Source: Pseudomonas defluvii (GTDB lineage Bacteria > Pseudomonadota > Gammaproteobacteria > Pseudomonadales > Pseudomonadaceae). Taken from it: a DNA stretch of 32,099 bases. The stretch covers positions 1 to 32,099 of the forward strand of contig NZ_MBPN01000059.1 of NCBI RefSeq assembly GCF_001695625.1, in the 5' to 3' direction. Below the pieces are notes generated by a model, which was given only the letters and a program-made list of their open reading frames with translations, made no database searches and had not been told where the DNA came from. Numbering within the stretch: the first letter of the stretch is position 1; each line of letters begins with the position of its first letter. A program made the translations under genes and the position numbers. Shown here in pieces: positions 1-8,094 of the stretch.

Positions 1-76
1 TATCGGTCGCCTGTAGCCATGGAGAAACTGGCGGCGTGAAACCTAAAGCGGTGTCCACTTTTACTTGACCAGTTCA
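1..76 (+). mobile_element. Right end of a probable IS3-family insertion sequence (partial)
   Basis: The window opens in a reading frame that ends YRSPVAMEKLAA and stops with TGA at 37-39. This resembles the C-terminal tail of IS3-family transposases, which often end in a (Y/L)xSPxxxE(K/R) motif. The sequence after it, at about 51-76, ends in CCAGTTCA. Read from the outside this gives TGAACTGG, which fits the TG...CA ends of IS3-family inverted repeats. Directly after base 76 the sequence becomes a REP element that begins in mid-motif (GCCCGGCTCCTACAG), as expected if the element had jumped into a REP. Most of the element lies outside the window, so the family call is an inference from a dozen residues and one end. 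Confidence 0.55.
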
Positions 77-262
77 GCCCGGCTCCTACAGGCTGCGCGG
101 GCGCTGTTGGAGCTGGCTTGCCTGCGATGGCGTCGGTGGGGTGTCCGTGAGTTCGCGGCGTTTGTATCGCGGGCAAGCCCGGCTCCTACAGCTGGTGCAG
201 TTCTATTAGAGCAGGTGGGGTGCCAGTGGGTTCGCGGCGCTTGCTGCACGGGCTGCGATGGC
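77..262. repeat. REP remnant plus one REP doublet (REPIN) and a degenerate copy
   Basis: A cut REP (77-91) is followed by a forward REP half at 106-130 (GTTGGAGCTGGCTTGCC...) and an inverted GTAGGAGC-type REP at 165-190. Together these form one copy of the same unit that is tandemly repeated at 10851-11520. The sequence from about 197 to 262 is a decayed partial copy, with GGTTCGCGGCG and GCGATGGCGTTGGTGG still recognisable. The block lies just past the stop codon of the minus-strand gene at 271 and may protect that transcript's 3' end. No gene is seen here. Confidence 0.85.
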
Positions 263-270
263 GTTGGTGG

Positions 271-1764
271 CTATTTCTTGTTGTTCTTGAACGCCGCTTC
301 CAGCGCTTCGTTGATGGTGCGCAGCACTTTTACCCGGGCCCAGCGTTTGTCATTGGCTTCGACCAGGGTCCAGGGCGCAATTTCGGTGCTGGTACGGTCA
401 ACCATATCGCCCACCGCTTCGGCGTATTGCGGCCACTTGTCACGGTTGCGCCAGTCCTCTTCGGTGATTTTGAAGCGCTTGAAGGGGATCTGTTCGCGCG
501 CCTGGAAGCGCTCCAGTTGGGTCTGCTGGTCAATCGCCATCCAGAACTTGACCAGCACCACGCCAGCGTTGTTCAACTGTTCTTCAAAATCATTGATCTC
601 GCCATAGGCCCGCATCCAGTCTGCCTGCTGGCAAAACCCCTCGACTCGCTCCACCAGCACCCGGCCGTACCAGGAGCGATCGAACACGGTGAATTTGCCG
701 CGCCCCGGGATGTGCCGCCAGAACCGCCAGAGGTAAGGCTGGGCACGTTCTTCTTCGGTCGGGGCGGCAACCGGCACGATACGGTATTGACGCGGGTCCA
801 GTGCTGCGGCCACGCGGCGGATCGCACCGCCCTTGCCCGCCGCGTCATTCCCTTCGAACACGGCCAGCAAGGCATGGCGGCGCATGCGTTTATCACGCAG
901 CAGCCCGGCTAGGCGTGCCTGCTCGGTAATCAGTTGCTCCTGGTATTCGTCCTTGCTCAGTTGCTTGCTCAAATCCAGGCTGCCCAACAAGCTGCGCTGA
1001 TCAATGCTCTGGCTCAACGGCGCGATGTTGCTCGGACGAACCACGCGCCCTTCGGTCTTCAGCGCGTTCTGCAAGCCTTCAAGCAGAATGCGCCCGACTG
1101 CCAGGCTTCGGTAATAGGGGTCGACACCCTCGATGACATGCCATGGCGCATAGTCTCGGCTGGTACGGCGCAACACCCGCTCACCAAAACGCACGAAGCG
1201 GTCATAGGTCTGTGACTGTTGCCAGTCCAGCGGGCTGATCCGCCAACTGTGCAGCGGGTCGTCCTGCAGGGACTTGAGGCGGGCTTTCATCTGTTTTTTG
1301 GACAGGTGAAACCAGAACTTGAAGATCAGCGCACCTTCATCACAGAGCATCCGCTCCAGACGCTCGGCCCCCCCAATGCCCTGGTCGAGCACGGCGTCCT
1401 TGAATTCACCATGAACCCGCCCCTGCAGCATCTGGCTGTACCAGTTACCAAAGAATATCCCCATCCGCCCCTTGGCCGGCAACGCTCGCCAGTAGCGCCA
1501 GGCCGGTGGATGGGCGAGTTCCTCGTCGCTTTGCTGATCGAAGGTACGGACCTCGATCAACCGAGGGTCCATCCATTCGTTAAGCAGCTTGACCGTCTCG
1601 CCCTTGCCTGCACCTTCGACGCCATTGATCAATACAATGACCGGAAACCGTGCCTGCTGCTTGAGTTCGAACTGCGCTTCAAGCAACGCTTCTCGCAACG
1701 CCGGGACTTCAGCGTCATAGGTGTCCTTGTCGATGGCGTGACCGATTTCAGCAGATTCGAACAT
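271..1764 (-). CDS. pap: Polyphosphate:AMP phosphotransferase (two-domain PPK2 class)
   Basis: The 497-residue product has two PPK2 kinase domains in tandem and is predicted to transfer phosphate from polyphosphate to AMP, giving ADP in the cytoplasm. The N-terminal domain has a Walker A-like GVEGAGKG at residues 48-55. The C-terminal domain has EGNDAAGKG around 304-312 and the lid motif FDRSWYGR around 361-368. In the N-terminal half the equivalent of FDRSWY reads FGNWYS, so the aspartate is missing and that domain is probably not catalytic, as is known for two-domain PPK2 proteins. The ATG at 1764 is preceded by AAGGGAG. The length fits the family. The gene is monocistronic and divergent from mnmC. 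Confidence 0.93.
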   Translation of the reverse strand: MFESAEIGHAIDKDTYDAEVPALREALLEAQFELKQQARFPVIVLINGVEGAGKGETVKLLNEWMDPRLIEVRTFDQQSDEELAHPPAWRYWRALPAKGRMGIFFGNWYSQMLQGRVHGEFKDAVLDQGIGGAERLERMLCDEGALIFKFWFHLSKKQMKARLKSLQDDPLHSWRISPLDWQQSQTYDRFVRFGERVLRRTSRDYAPWHVIEGVDPYYRSLAVGRILLEGLQNALKTEGRVVRPSNIAPLSQSIDQRSLLGSLDLSKQLSKDEYQEQLITEQARLAGLLRDKRMRRHALLAVFEGNDAAGKGGAIRRVAAALDPRQYRIVPVAAPTEEERAQPYLWRFWRHIPGRGKFTVFDRSWYGRVLVERVEGFCQQADWMRAYGEINDFEEQLNNAGVVLVKFWMAIDQQTQLERFQAREQIPFKRFKITEEDWRNRDKWPQYAEAVGDMVDRTSTEIAPWTLVEANDKRWARVKVLRTINEALEAAFKNNKK

Positions 1765-1904
1765 GTACCAGGCTCCCTTGGTTGATAAGCAAGCCTAGCG
1801 GATCAGCGCGGCTTTTGTCGGCAGAAAAATCAGTACCATGCGCCAAGTCAAACAGCGTTCAACCGATCGGCTAAAATGCCGGTCTTGCCGTTTTCGAGCC
1901 GAAC

Positions 1905-3908
1905 ATGACCGACGTAACCAACTATGCCCAGATTGACTGGGACGACCAGGGACGCCCGCATTCGCGGCAGTACGATGACGTCTATTTTTCCAAGGAACAG
2001 GGCCTTGAAGAAACCCGTCATGTGTTCATTGAGCAGAACAACCTGCGTCAGCGTTTCAGCGCCCTGCAGGACAACCAGTGCCTGGTGATCGGCGAAACCG
2101 GTTTTGGTACCGGGATGAATTTTCTTTGCGCCTGGCAGCTGTTCGCCGAATGCGCCGGCCCTGGTGCTCGCCTGCATTTCGTGACGGTCGAGAAATACCC
2201 CCTGAGCCGCGCCGATCTGGCCAAGGCCTTGGCCCTGTGGCCGGAGCTGGCAGATTTCGGCAATGCCCTGTTGGCCGAGTATGTGGCGGTGCATGAAGGC
2301 TTCCAGCAGTTTGTCTTCGAGCAGGGTCGGGTCACGCTGACCTTGATGGTGGGCGATGCGCTGGAACAGTTGCCGCAACTCGATGCCCGGGTCGACGCCT
2401 GGTTCCTCGATGGTTTTGCCCCGGCGAAAAACCCGGAAATGTGGACCCCGGAGCTGTTCGCTCAGTTGGCCCGGCTCTCGGCCGAACAGGCCACACTCGG
2501 CACTTTTACCAGCACCGGCTGGGTTCGTCGCGGGTTGATGGCTGCCGGTTTCGCGCTGAAAAAGATCCCCGGCATCGGCAAGAAGTGGGAAATCGTGCGC
2601 GGCGTCTATGAAGGTTGCCCACCCGAGCATGCTGCCCCGGCCACTGTCGCACCCTGGTACGCCCGCCCGCCTGCCCTGCCGGGCCCACGCCAGGCGCTGG
2701 TGATTGGCGCAGGCCTGGCTGGCTGCGCGACGGCCGCAAGCCTGGCGGCACGGGGCTGGCAGGTCAGCCTGCTGGATCGCCATGCGCAACCGGCCAGCGA
2801 GGCCTCGGGCAACCCGCAAGGTGTGCTCTACCTGAAGCTCTCAGCCCACGGCACCGCCCTGTCGCGGTTGATCATCAGCGGCTTCGGTTACACACGACGC
2901 TTGCTGGAACAACTGCAGCGCGGCCGTGATTGGGACGCCTGCGGTGTGTTGCAGTTAGCCTTCGACGACAAGGAAGATCAGCGCCAGGCCAAACTGGCCG
3001 AGGCTTTCGACTCGACATTGCTGCAACGTCTGAACCGCGCCGACGCCGAAACCGTGGCGGGCATCGGCCTGGCCAGTGGTGGCCTGTTCTACCCTGAAGG
3101 TGGCTGGGTTCACCCGCCGGCGCTGTGCGCCTGGCAGGCCAAGCATCCGAACATCCGCCTGTTGATGCATCACCAGGTACTGGAACTGCGCAAGGCCGAT
3201 GGCCAGTGGCAGGCCTGGGAGGGCGAGCGCCTGTTGGCCAGTGCGCCGCTCGCGGTGTTGGCCTGCGCGGCGGAGATCCATCGGTTTGACGGCTGCAGTG
3301 AACTGCCGCTCAAGCGCATTCGCGGGCAAATCACCCGCCTGCCGGCCACTGGGCAGAGTTCAACCTTGAGCACCGTGGTCTGCGCCGAGGGTTACGTTGC
3401 CCCACCGCGCCTGGGTGAACACACCCTCGGCGCCAGTTTCGACTTCACCGCCACCGAGCTGACGCCGACCGCCGCCGAGCACCAAGGCAACCTGGCGTTG
3501 CTACAAGAGATCTCCGCCGACCTGGCGATGCGCCTGGGCGCCGATCATCTCGATCCCGAGGTGCTGGAAGGCAGGGCCGCGTTCCGCTGTACCAGCCCGG
3601 ACTACCTGCCAATCGTTGGCCCGCTGGCTGATCAAAAAGCGTTCGCTCAGGCCTTTGCGGTGCTGGCCAAAGACGCCCGGCAACAACCGAGCACGCCCTG
3701 CCCTTGGCTTGAGGGCTTGTACATCAACAGCGGTCATGGCTCGCGCGGGTTGATCACCGCACCGCTTTCAGGCGAGCTGGTTGCTGCCTGGGCTGACGGT
3801 GCACCGCTGCCACTGCCCCGTGCAGTCGCCGAAGCCTGCCATCCGAACCGCTTCATGCTGCGTGAACTGGTTCGCGGCAAGCGCAGACAGGGCGAAGCCA
3901 GCCAGTAA
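1905..3908 (+). CDS. mnmC: Bifunctional tRNA wobble-uridine modification enzyme MnmC
   Basis: The 667-residue protein fuses two enzymes for the last steps of mnm5s2U34 synthesis in tRNA. Residues 1 to about 240 form the SAM-dependent methyltransferase, with a GETGFGTGMNF SAM loop (63-73) and DGFAPAKNPEMW (169-180). Residues from about 262 form the FAD-dependent oxidoreductase that removes the carboxymethyl group, with the dinucleotide-binding GAGLAG (268-273) and a C-terminal INSGHGSRGL flavin-contact segment. Full length for the family. The ATG at 1905 lacks a strong ribosome site but gives the expected N-terminus. The 48-bp gap to the next gene suggests possible co-transcription with the YheU-type gene. 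Confidence 0.96.
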   Translation: MTDVTNYAQIDWDDQGRPHSRQYDDVYFSKEQGLEETRHVFIEQNNLRQRFSALQDNQCLVIGETGFGTGMNFLCAWQLFAECAGPGARLHFVTVEKYPLSRADLAKALALWPELADFGNALLAEYVAVHEGFQQFVFEQGRVTLTLMVGDALEQLPQLDARVDAWFLDGFAPAKNPEMWTPELFAQLARLSAEQATLGTFTSTGWVRRGLMAAGFALKKIPGIGKKWEIVRGVYEGCPPEHAAPATVAPWYARPPALPGPRQALVIGAGLAGCATAASLAARGWQVSLLDRHAQPASEASGNPQGVLYLKLSAHGTALSRLIISGFGYTRRLLEQLQRGRDWDACGVLQLAFDDKEDQRQAKLAEAFDSTLLQRLNRADAETVAGIGLASGGLFYPEGGWVHPPALCAWQAKHPNIRLLMHHQVLELRKADGQWQAWEGERLLASAPLAVLACAAEIHRFDGCSELPLKRIRGQITRLPATGQSSTLSTVVCAEGYVAPPRLGEHTLGASFDFTATELTPTAAEHQGNLALLQEISADLAMRLGADHLDPEVLEGRAAFRCTSPDYLPIVGPLADQKAFAQAFAVLAKDARQQPSTPCPWLEGLYINSGHGSRGLITAPLSGELVAAWADGAPLPLPRAVAEACHPNRFMLRELVRGKRRQGEASQ

Positions 3909-3955
3909 CGATTCGCGTAGGATGTGGGCACTCTTAACTACGTCCAAGTCCTTTT

Positions 3956-4183
3956 ATGCTGATTCCTTACGACCAACTGGAAGCTGAGACCCTGACCCGC
4001 CTGATCGAGGATTTCGTCACCCGCGACGGTACCGACAACGGTGACGAAACCCCGCTCGAAACCCGTGTACTGCGGGTTCGCCAAGCGCTGCTCAAAGGTC
4101 AGGCCTTTATTCTCTTCGACCTGGAAAGCCAACAGTGCCAGTTGCTGCCCAAGCACGAAGTCCCTCGGGAACTGCTGGACTGA
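3956..4183 (+). CDS. YheU family (UPF0270) small protein
   Basis: The 75-residue acidic protein begins MLIPYDQLEAETLTRLIEDF and includes FVTRDGTDNG, matching the UPF0270/YheU family found across gammaproteobacteria. No biochemical function is established for the family. There is no signal peptide or membrane segment. It sits 47 bp after mnmC in the same direction. Its TGA is part of a short inverted repeat (4177-4191) shared with the convergent csrA-type gene, whose stop codon begins two bases later. The ribosome site is weak. Confidence 0.87.
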   Translation: MLIPYDQLEAETLTRLIEDFVTRDGTDNGDETPLETRVLRVRQALLKGQAFILFDLESQQCQLLPKHEVPRELLD

Positions 4184-4184
4184 A

Positions 4185-4373
4185 TCAGTCCGTGCTCATC
4201 TTCTTGCCGGCCTGCTCGACAATACGCCGGTAGATTTCCGCCCTGTGCACCTCGATATGCCGTGGAGCGCTGATACCGAAACGTACGGTACCGCCTTCCA
4301 CGGACAACACTTCGATCCTGATCTGACCATCAATGGCGATCACCTCACCTACCTCACGTCCGATAACCAGCAT
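4185..4373 (-). CDS. CsrA/RsmA-family RNA-binding regulator (divergent paralog, RsmI-like)
   Basis: This 62-residue translational regulator should bind GGA loops in mRNA leaders as a homodimer. The RNA-contact core VHRxEIY is intact, with V42 and R44 at the usual positions, and R6 is present. The N-terminus reads MLVIGREVGE instead of the MLILTRRVGE of RsmA/RsmE, so residues 5 and 7 differ. This points to a third paralog type, probably the one called RsmI in pseudomonads; that name is recalled and not tested. The start at 4373 is chosen because GGAGGA lies 7 bases upstream. An ATG 60 bases earlier would add an unrelated N-terminal extension. Confidence 0.88.
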   Translation of the reverse strand: MLVIGREVGEVIAIDGQIRIEVLSVEGGTVRFGISAPRHIEVHRAEIYRRIVEQAGKKMSTD

Positions 4374-4508
4374 CGCTTTTTCCTCCAACTTTTGGCGAAT
4401 CTGGAGACTGCTGCATGGGCAAGGTGCCATCAATGCTGCGAGCGGGATTTAGACAGTTCCCACCGCAATTTCAGATTTTCCCTACAAATAAACTTAAAAA
4501 AGAGGCTT

Positions 4509-4841
4509 TCAGGCGTTGTGAAAACGCGGCCCCAATACAATGAGGGTGGCGCCCAGCACACACAGCAGCGCGCCCATCCAGTCCGTGCTCAACGGCCTGG
4601 CGCGTTCGATGACTGCCAGCCAGATCAACGAGGTGACGATGTAAATACCGCCATAAGCCGCGTATGCCCGACCGGCATAGGCCGCCTCGACCCGGGTCAG
4701 GATCAGCCCAAACAGGGTCAGGCTGAACAACGCTGGCGCGATCCACCACGCGCTCTTGCCCAGTCGTAGCCAGAGATAGAAGGCATAACAACCGCCAATC
4801 TCGAAGACTGCAGCGAGGAAGAACCAGAAGTAATTGATCAC
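4509..4841 (-). CDS. YnfA family (UPF0060) inner-membrane protein
   Basis: The 110-residue protein is almost entirely hydrophobic, with about four transmembrane helices. It starts INYFWFFLAAVFEIGGCYAF and contains EAAYAGRAYAAYGGIYI and SLIWLAVIE, diagnostic of the YnfA/UPF0060 family, which is related in size and topology to small multidrug resistance transporters. The transport role is not settled. The start is taken as GTG at 4841, with AAGGTG upstream, because this gives the family's usual length of about 108 residues; an upstream ATG adds a charged, non-homologous 39-residue extension that overlaps the next gene. It lies 55 bp downstream of the dehydrogenase gene and may share its transcript. 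Confidence 0.88.
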   Translation of the reverse strand: MINYFWFFLAAVFEIGGCYAFYLWLRLGKSAWWIAPALFSLTLFGLILTRVEAAYAGRAYAAYGGIYIVTSLIWLAVIERARPLSTDWMGALLCVLGATLIVLGPRFHNA

Positions 4842-4896
4842 GCCAGGGCACCTTGGGTTGTTCAGCAAAGGCGCCCAGAATACCTGAGGCGAACGC

Positions 4897-5712
4897 TCAA
4901 GCCTGCGTCGAGCGAGCCTTGCCGCACATTTTCTCGGCCATTGTGGCCATCTCGTCATACAGCGCCTGAGGGTTTTGCTGCTTGAGTTGCCAGGCCTGGC
5001 GACCTTGTTCGTGAGGGAGGATCATGAATTCGCCTTGCGCGACGCGCTGGAAGATATAGTCGGCGATGTCACTCGCCGTAATCGGCGAGCTTTCCAGCAA
5101 CTTGCCCACTTGCGCTTTCATTGCTGGCGTCGGGCCACGGAACGAGTCCAGCAGATTGGTCTGGAAGTACGAGGGGCACACCACGTGCACAGCGACCTCC
5201 TGTTGGCGCAACTCCACCAGCAGGCTTTCCGACAGGGCCACCACGCCCGCCTTGGCCACGTTGTAGTTACTCATGGCAGGGGCCTGCATCAAGGCCGCCA
5301 TGGAGGCAATATTGATGATCCGCCCCTTGCTGCGGGTCAGCAGGGGCAAGAACGCCTTGCAGCCCTTGACCACGCCCATCAGGTTGATTGCCAGTTGCCA
5401 ATCCCAGTCCTCCAGCGACAACTCGGCGAAAAAGCCGCCAGAGGCAACGCCGGCATTGTTGACGACGACATCAACGCCACCGAAATGCTCTTCGCAGGCC
5501 TGCGCCAATGCTGTCAGCTGGCTGTAGTCGCGCACGTCGCAGCGCTGGGTAAAGCCTGTTCCACCGGCCTCACGCACCAGGGCCAGGGTGTCCCGCAAGC
5601 CGGCCTCATTGACATCGGCAAGTGCCAGTTGCCAGCCCTCACGCGCCCAACGCAACGCAATTTCCCGGCCCAGCCCCGATCCGGCGCCAGTGATCATCAT
5701 GCGGTTTTGCAT
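4897..5712 (-). CDS. Short-chain dehydrogenase/reductase (SDR family)
   Basis: This is a 271-residue classical SDR oxidoreductase. The cofactor loop TGAGSGLG is at 8-15, NNAG at 85-88, the catalytic serine near 137 (NIASMAA), and the YxxxK pair is Y150/K154 (SNYNVAKAG). The aspartate after the second strand (ALADVN) also allows NADH, so cofactor preference is open. The C-terminal 60 residues (QGEFMILPHEQGRQAWQL) are typical of an SDR subgroup whose substrate is unknown. The ATG at 5712 has GAGG upstream. No neighbour suggests a pathway. The substrate cannot be predicted. Confidence 0.9.
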   Translation of the reverse strand: MQNRMMITGAGSGLGREIALRWAREGWQLALADVNEAGLRDTLALVREAGGTGFTQRCDVRDYSQLTALAQACEEHFGGVDVVVNNAGVASGGFFAELSLEDWDWQLAINLMGVVKGCKAFLPLLTRSKGRIINIASMAALMQAPAMSNYNVAKAGVVALSESLLVELRQQEVAVHVVCPSYFQTNLLDSFRGPTPAMKAQVGKLLESSPITASDIADYIFQRVAQGEFMILPHEQGRQAWQLKQQNPQALYDEMATMAEKMCGKARSTQA

Positions 5713-5880
5713 AGACGGATGCCTCGTTCAACCATGGATACGTTCGGCGAGTGTAGCGAAGGCATGGGCCGGCCCCATCCTTCATCAGGTTGCTGAATGG
5801 CGCAGGCTAAATGAACGGCGTGACCTGAAAGCACCGTAGGGCTGGAGACTTGAAACCAGCACCTGCGACGCAAAAGCCCC

Positions 5881-5913
5881 AAAAAAAATGCCAGTCAATC
5901 GACTGGCATTTTT
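5881..5913 (-). terminator. Intrinsic terminator of yjcH-actP
   Basis: A perfect 9-bp stem (ATGCCAGTC / GACTGGCAT) with a 4-base loop lies 28 bases past the actP stop. On the minus strand it is followed by eight T residues. A run of five T follows on the plus strand, so it may work in both directions. Confidence 0.9.
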
Positions 5914-5936
5914 CTGTGGCTTAACCGCTCAGCGTC

Positions 5937-7595
5937 TTAGTGCGATACCGCACCGCTGGCGCCCAGGCCGGTTTGCGAACGAACGAACTGCGGGTAGAAC
6001 AGTGCACGTTCTTCATCAGCTGCTTTGGACTTGTCGGTGATCGAGAAGAACCAGATACCGACGAAGGCAATCAGCATCGAGAACAGCGCTGGATACTCGT
6101 ACGGGTAGATGGCTTTCTCGTGACCGAGGATCTGTACCCAAATGGTTGGGCCGAGAACCATCAGGCCTACTGCGCTGACCAGGCCCATCCAGCCGCCGAT
6201 CATGGCGCCACGGGTAGTCAGTTTCTTCCAGTACATCGACAGCAGCAGTACCGGGAAGTTGCAGCTGGCAGCGATGGAGAACGCCAGGCCTACCATGAAC
6301 GCGATGTTCTGCTTCTCGAACAGGATGCCCAGGAAGATTGCCAGTACCGCCAGAGCGATCGTGGTGATCTTCGAAACGCGGATCTCGTCCTTCTCGTTGG
6401 CGCGGCCTTTACGGAACACGCTGGCATACAGGTCGTGGGACACTGCCGAGGCACCGGCCAGGGTCAGGCCTGCAACCACAGCCAGGATGGTCGCGAACGC
6501 CACCGCCGAGATGAAGCCGAGGAAGATGCTGCCGCCCACCGCTTTGGCCAGGTGGATAGCTGCCATGTTGTTACCGCCCAACAGCGCGCCAGCCGCGTCC
6601 TTGAAGTCCGGGTTGGTGCTGACCAGCAGGATCGCGCCGAAGCCGATGATGAAGGTCAGGATGTAGAAGTAACCGATGAAGCCCGTTGCATACAGCACGC
6701 TCTTACGCGCTTCCTTGGCGTCGCTCACAGTGAAGAAGCGCATCAGGATGTGCGGCAGGCCAGCGGTACCGAACATCAGTGCCAGGCCCAGCGAGAACGC
6801 CGAGATCGGATCTTTCACGAGGCCACCCGGGCTCATGATCGCTTCACCTTTAGGGTGAACGCTGATCGACTCGGAGAACAGCATGTTGAAGTCGAAGTTG
6901 ACGTGTTTCATGACCATCAGTGCCATGAAGCTCGCACCGGACAGCAGCAGTACAGCCTTGATGATCTGTACCCAGGTGGTCGCCAGCATGCCGCCGAACA
7001 ACACGTACAGCGCCATCAGGATGCCCACCAGGATCACCGCAACGTGGTAGTCCAGGCCGAACAGCAGTTGGATCAGTTTACCTGCACCCACCATCTGAGC
7101 GATCAGATAGAACGCTACCACCACCAGCGAGCCGGAGGCCGACAGGGTGCGGATTTCCTTCTGCTTCAGGCGATAGGAAGCGACGTCGGCAAAGGTGTAT
7201 TTGCCCAGGTTGCGCAACCGCTCGGCGATCAGGAACAGAATGATTGGCCAGCCGACCAGGAAGCCGATCGAGTAGATCAGGCCATCGTAGCCAGAGGTGT
7301 ACACCAGTGCGGAAATACCCAGGAAGGACGCCGCGGACATGTAGTCACCGGCGATTGCCAGACCGTTCTGGAAGCCCGTGATACGACCACCCGCAGCATA
7401 GTAATCCGCTGCCGAGTTGTTGCGCTTGGATGCCCAGTAGGTAATGCATAGGGTGGCGCCAACGAAAACCACGAACATCGCAATGGCAGAAATGTTCAGG
7501 GGTTGTTTGTGGACCTCACCGGTCAGGGCTTCTCCCGCCCAGACGGCCGGCGCGAAAACGCCGAAGGCCAGTGTTGCCAGTAAACGCCGGATCAT
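5937..7595 (-). CDS. actP: Cation/acetate symporter ActP
   Basis: The 552-residue sodium:solute symporter (SSS family) is predicted to take up acetate and other short carboxylates across the inner membrane. It starts with a cleavable-looking signal sequence (MIRRLLATLAFGVFAPAVWA) followed by about 13 hydrophobic helices. Family stretches such as AGDYMSAASFLGISAL and GTAGLPHILMRFFTV are present. The start overlaps the stop of the upstream yjcH-type gene by 4 bases (ATGA), indicating translational coupling. The pair matches the second and third genes of enteric acs-yjcH-actP; acs itself is absent here. Confidence 0.96.
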   Translation of the reverse strand: MIRRLLATLAFGVFAPAVWAGEALTGEVHKQPLNISAIAMFVVFVGATLCITYWASKRNNSAADYYAAGGRITGFQNGLAIAGDYMSAASFLGISALVYTSGYDGLIYSIGFLVGWPIILFLIAERLRNLGKYTFADVASYRLKQKEIRTLSASGSLVVVAFYLIAQMVGAGKLIQLLFGLDYHVAVILVGILMALYVLFGGMLATTWVQIIKAVLLLSGASFMALMVMKHVNFDFNMLFSESISVHPKGEAIMSPGGLVKDPISAFSLGLALMFGTAGLPHILMRFFTVSDAKEARKSVLYATGFIGYFYILTFIIGFGAILLVSTNPDFKDAAGALLGGNNMAAIHLAKAVGGSIFLGFISAVAFATILAVVAGLTLAGASAVSHDLYASVFRKGRANEKDEIRVSKITTIALAVLAIFLGILFEKQNIAFMVGLAFSIAASCNFPVLLLSMYWKKLTTRGAMIGGWMGLVSAVGLMVLGPTIWVQILGHEKAIYPYEYPALFSMLIAFVGIWFFSITDKSKAADEERALFYPQFVRSQTGLGASGAVSH

Positions 7596-7903
7596 TGCTG
7601 AGCCTCCTTGAGAATCGCGTTGTTCAGGTCGTCGAACTCACCGTTCGCGCGACGTACGTAGATCCCAGTGAGAATGAAGGCCGCCACAATAATGCCGACA
7701 CCCACAGGAATGCCCCACGTAATCGAACTCTCAGGGCTGATCTTGGTGCCCAGAATCTGGGGACCATAAGCGATAAGCAGGATGAAGCCAGTGTAAAGCC
7801 CAAGCATGATCGCCGATAGAATCATGGCGAACCGCTCCCGTTTCGAAACCAGCTCCTTGAACCGCGGGCTGTTTTGTATCGAGAGGTAAATGCTGTCGTT
7901 CAT
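7592..7903 (-). CDS. yjcH: YjcH-type DUF485 membrane protein
   Basis: The 103-residue inner-membrane protein has two transmembrane helices (about 27-50 and 60-82) and the DUF485 pattern, with SPRFKELVSKRERFA near the N-terminus. It is regularly encoded directly upstream of actP and is thought to accompany the symporter; its exact role is not known. GAGGAC precedes the ATG. The overlap with actP is 4 bases. An AAAAACAA sequence touches the start codon and fits the Hfq/Crc-binding motif; see the separate entry. Confidence 0.93.
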   Translation of the reverse strand: MNDSIYLSIQNSPRFKELVSKRERFAMILSAIMLGLYTGFILLIAYGPQILGTKISPESSITWGIPVGVGIIVAAFILTGIYVRRANGEFDDLNNAILKEAQQ

Positions 7904-7910
7904 TGTTTTT
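7903..7910 (-). promoter_or_regulatory. Candidate Hfq/Crc catabolite-repression motif at yjcH start
   Basis: On the mRNA the sequence AAAAACAA runs from just after the ribosome site into the A of the start codon. It matches the AAnAAnAA (CA) motif bound by Hfq with Crc in pseudomonads when preferred carbon sources are present. Acetate uptake genes are, from memory, among known Crc targets. The match is short and seen by eye only. Confidence 0.55.
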
Positions 7911-8034
7911 GTCCTCGCAGCACAGAGTAGAAAGAACTCACCGCTACTTTATGCTGCCTTGGGACGCACTCCAGACGACCTTAGTCTTAGATGTAAAACT
8001 CTTTTGCAGTTTCTGTAACAGCCAGAAATGCAAA

Positions 8035-8066
8035 GGGCTGCATGATCGCAACGATTCATGCAGCCC
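8035..8066 (-). terminator. Hairpin downstream of the betaine-type binding protein
   Basis: A perfect 11-bp inverted repeat (GGGCTGCATGA / TCATGCAGCCC) with a 10-base loop begins 29 bases past the stop codon. On the minus strand it is followed by TTTGCATTT. A short GGCT-TCA-AGCC stem with six T residues sits between it and the stop and may be the actual release point. Confidence 0.65.
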
Positions 8067-8094
8067 TAAAGCCCCGAAAAAAGGCTTGAAGCCG

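Noticed and set aside
1848..2819. A 323-codon minus-strand open frame
   Set aside because: It is antisense to the methyltransferase half of mnmC, which has full conserved motifs.
4374..4433. Earlier start for the CsrA-type gene
   Set aside because: The 20 extra residues are unlike any CsrA, and a strong GGAGGA lies directly before ATG 4373.
5940..7451. A 503-codon open frame on the plus strand
   Set aside because: It is fully antisense to actP; its residue make-up (rich in Gln, His, Asp) is typical of a mirror frame of a high-GC gene, and it has no domain.
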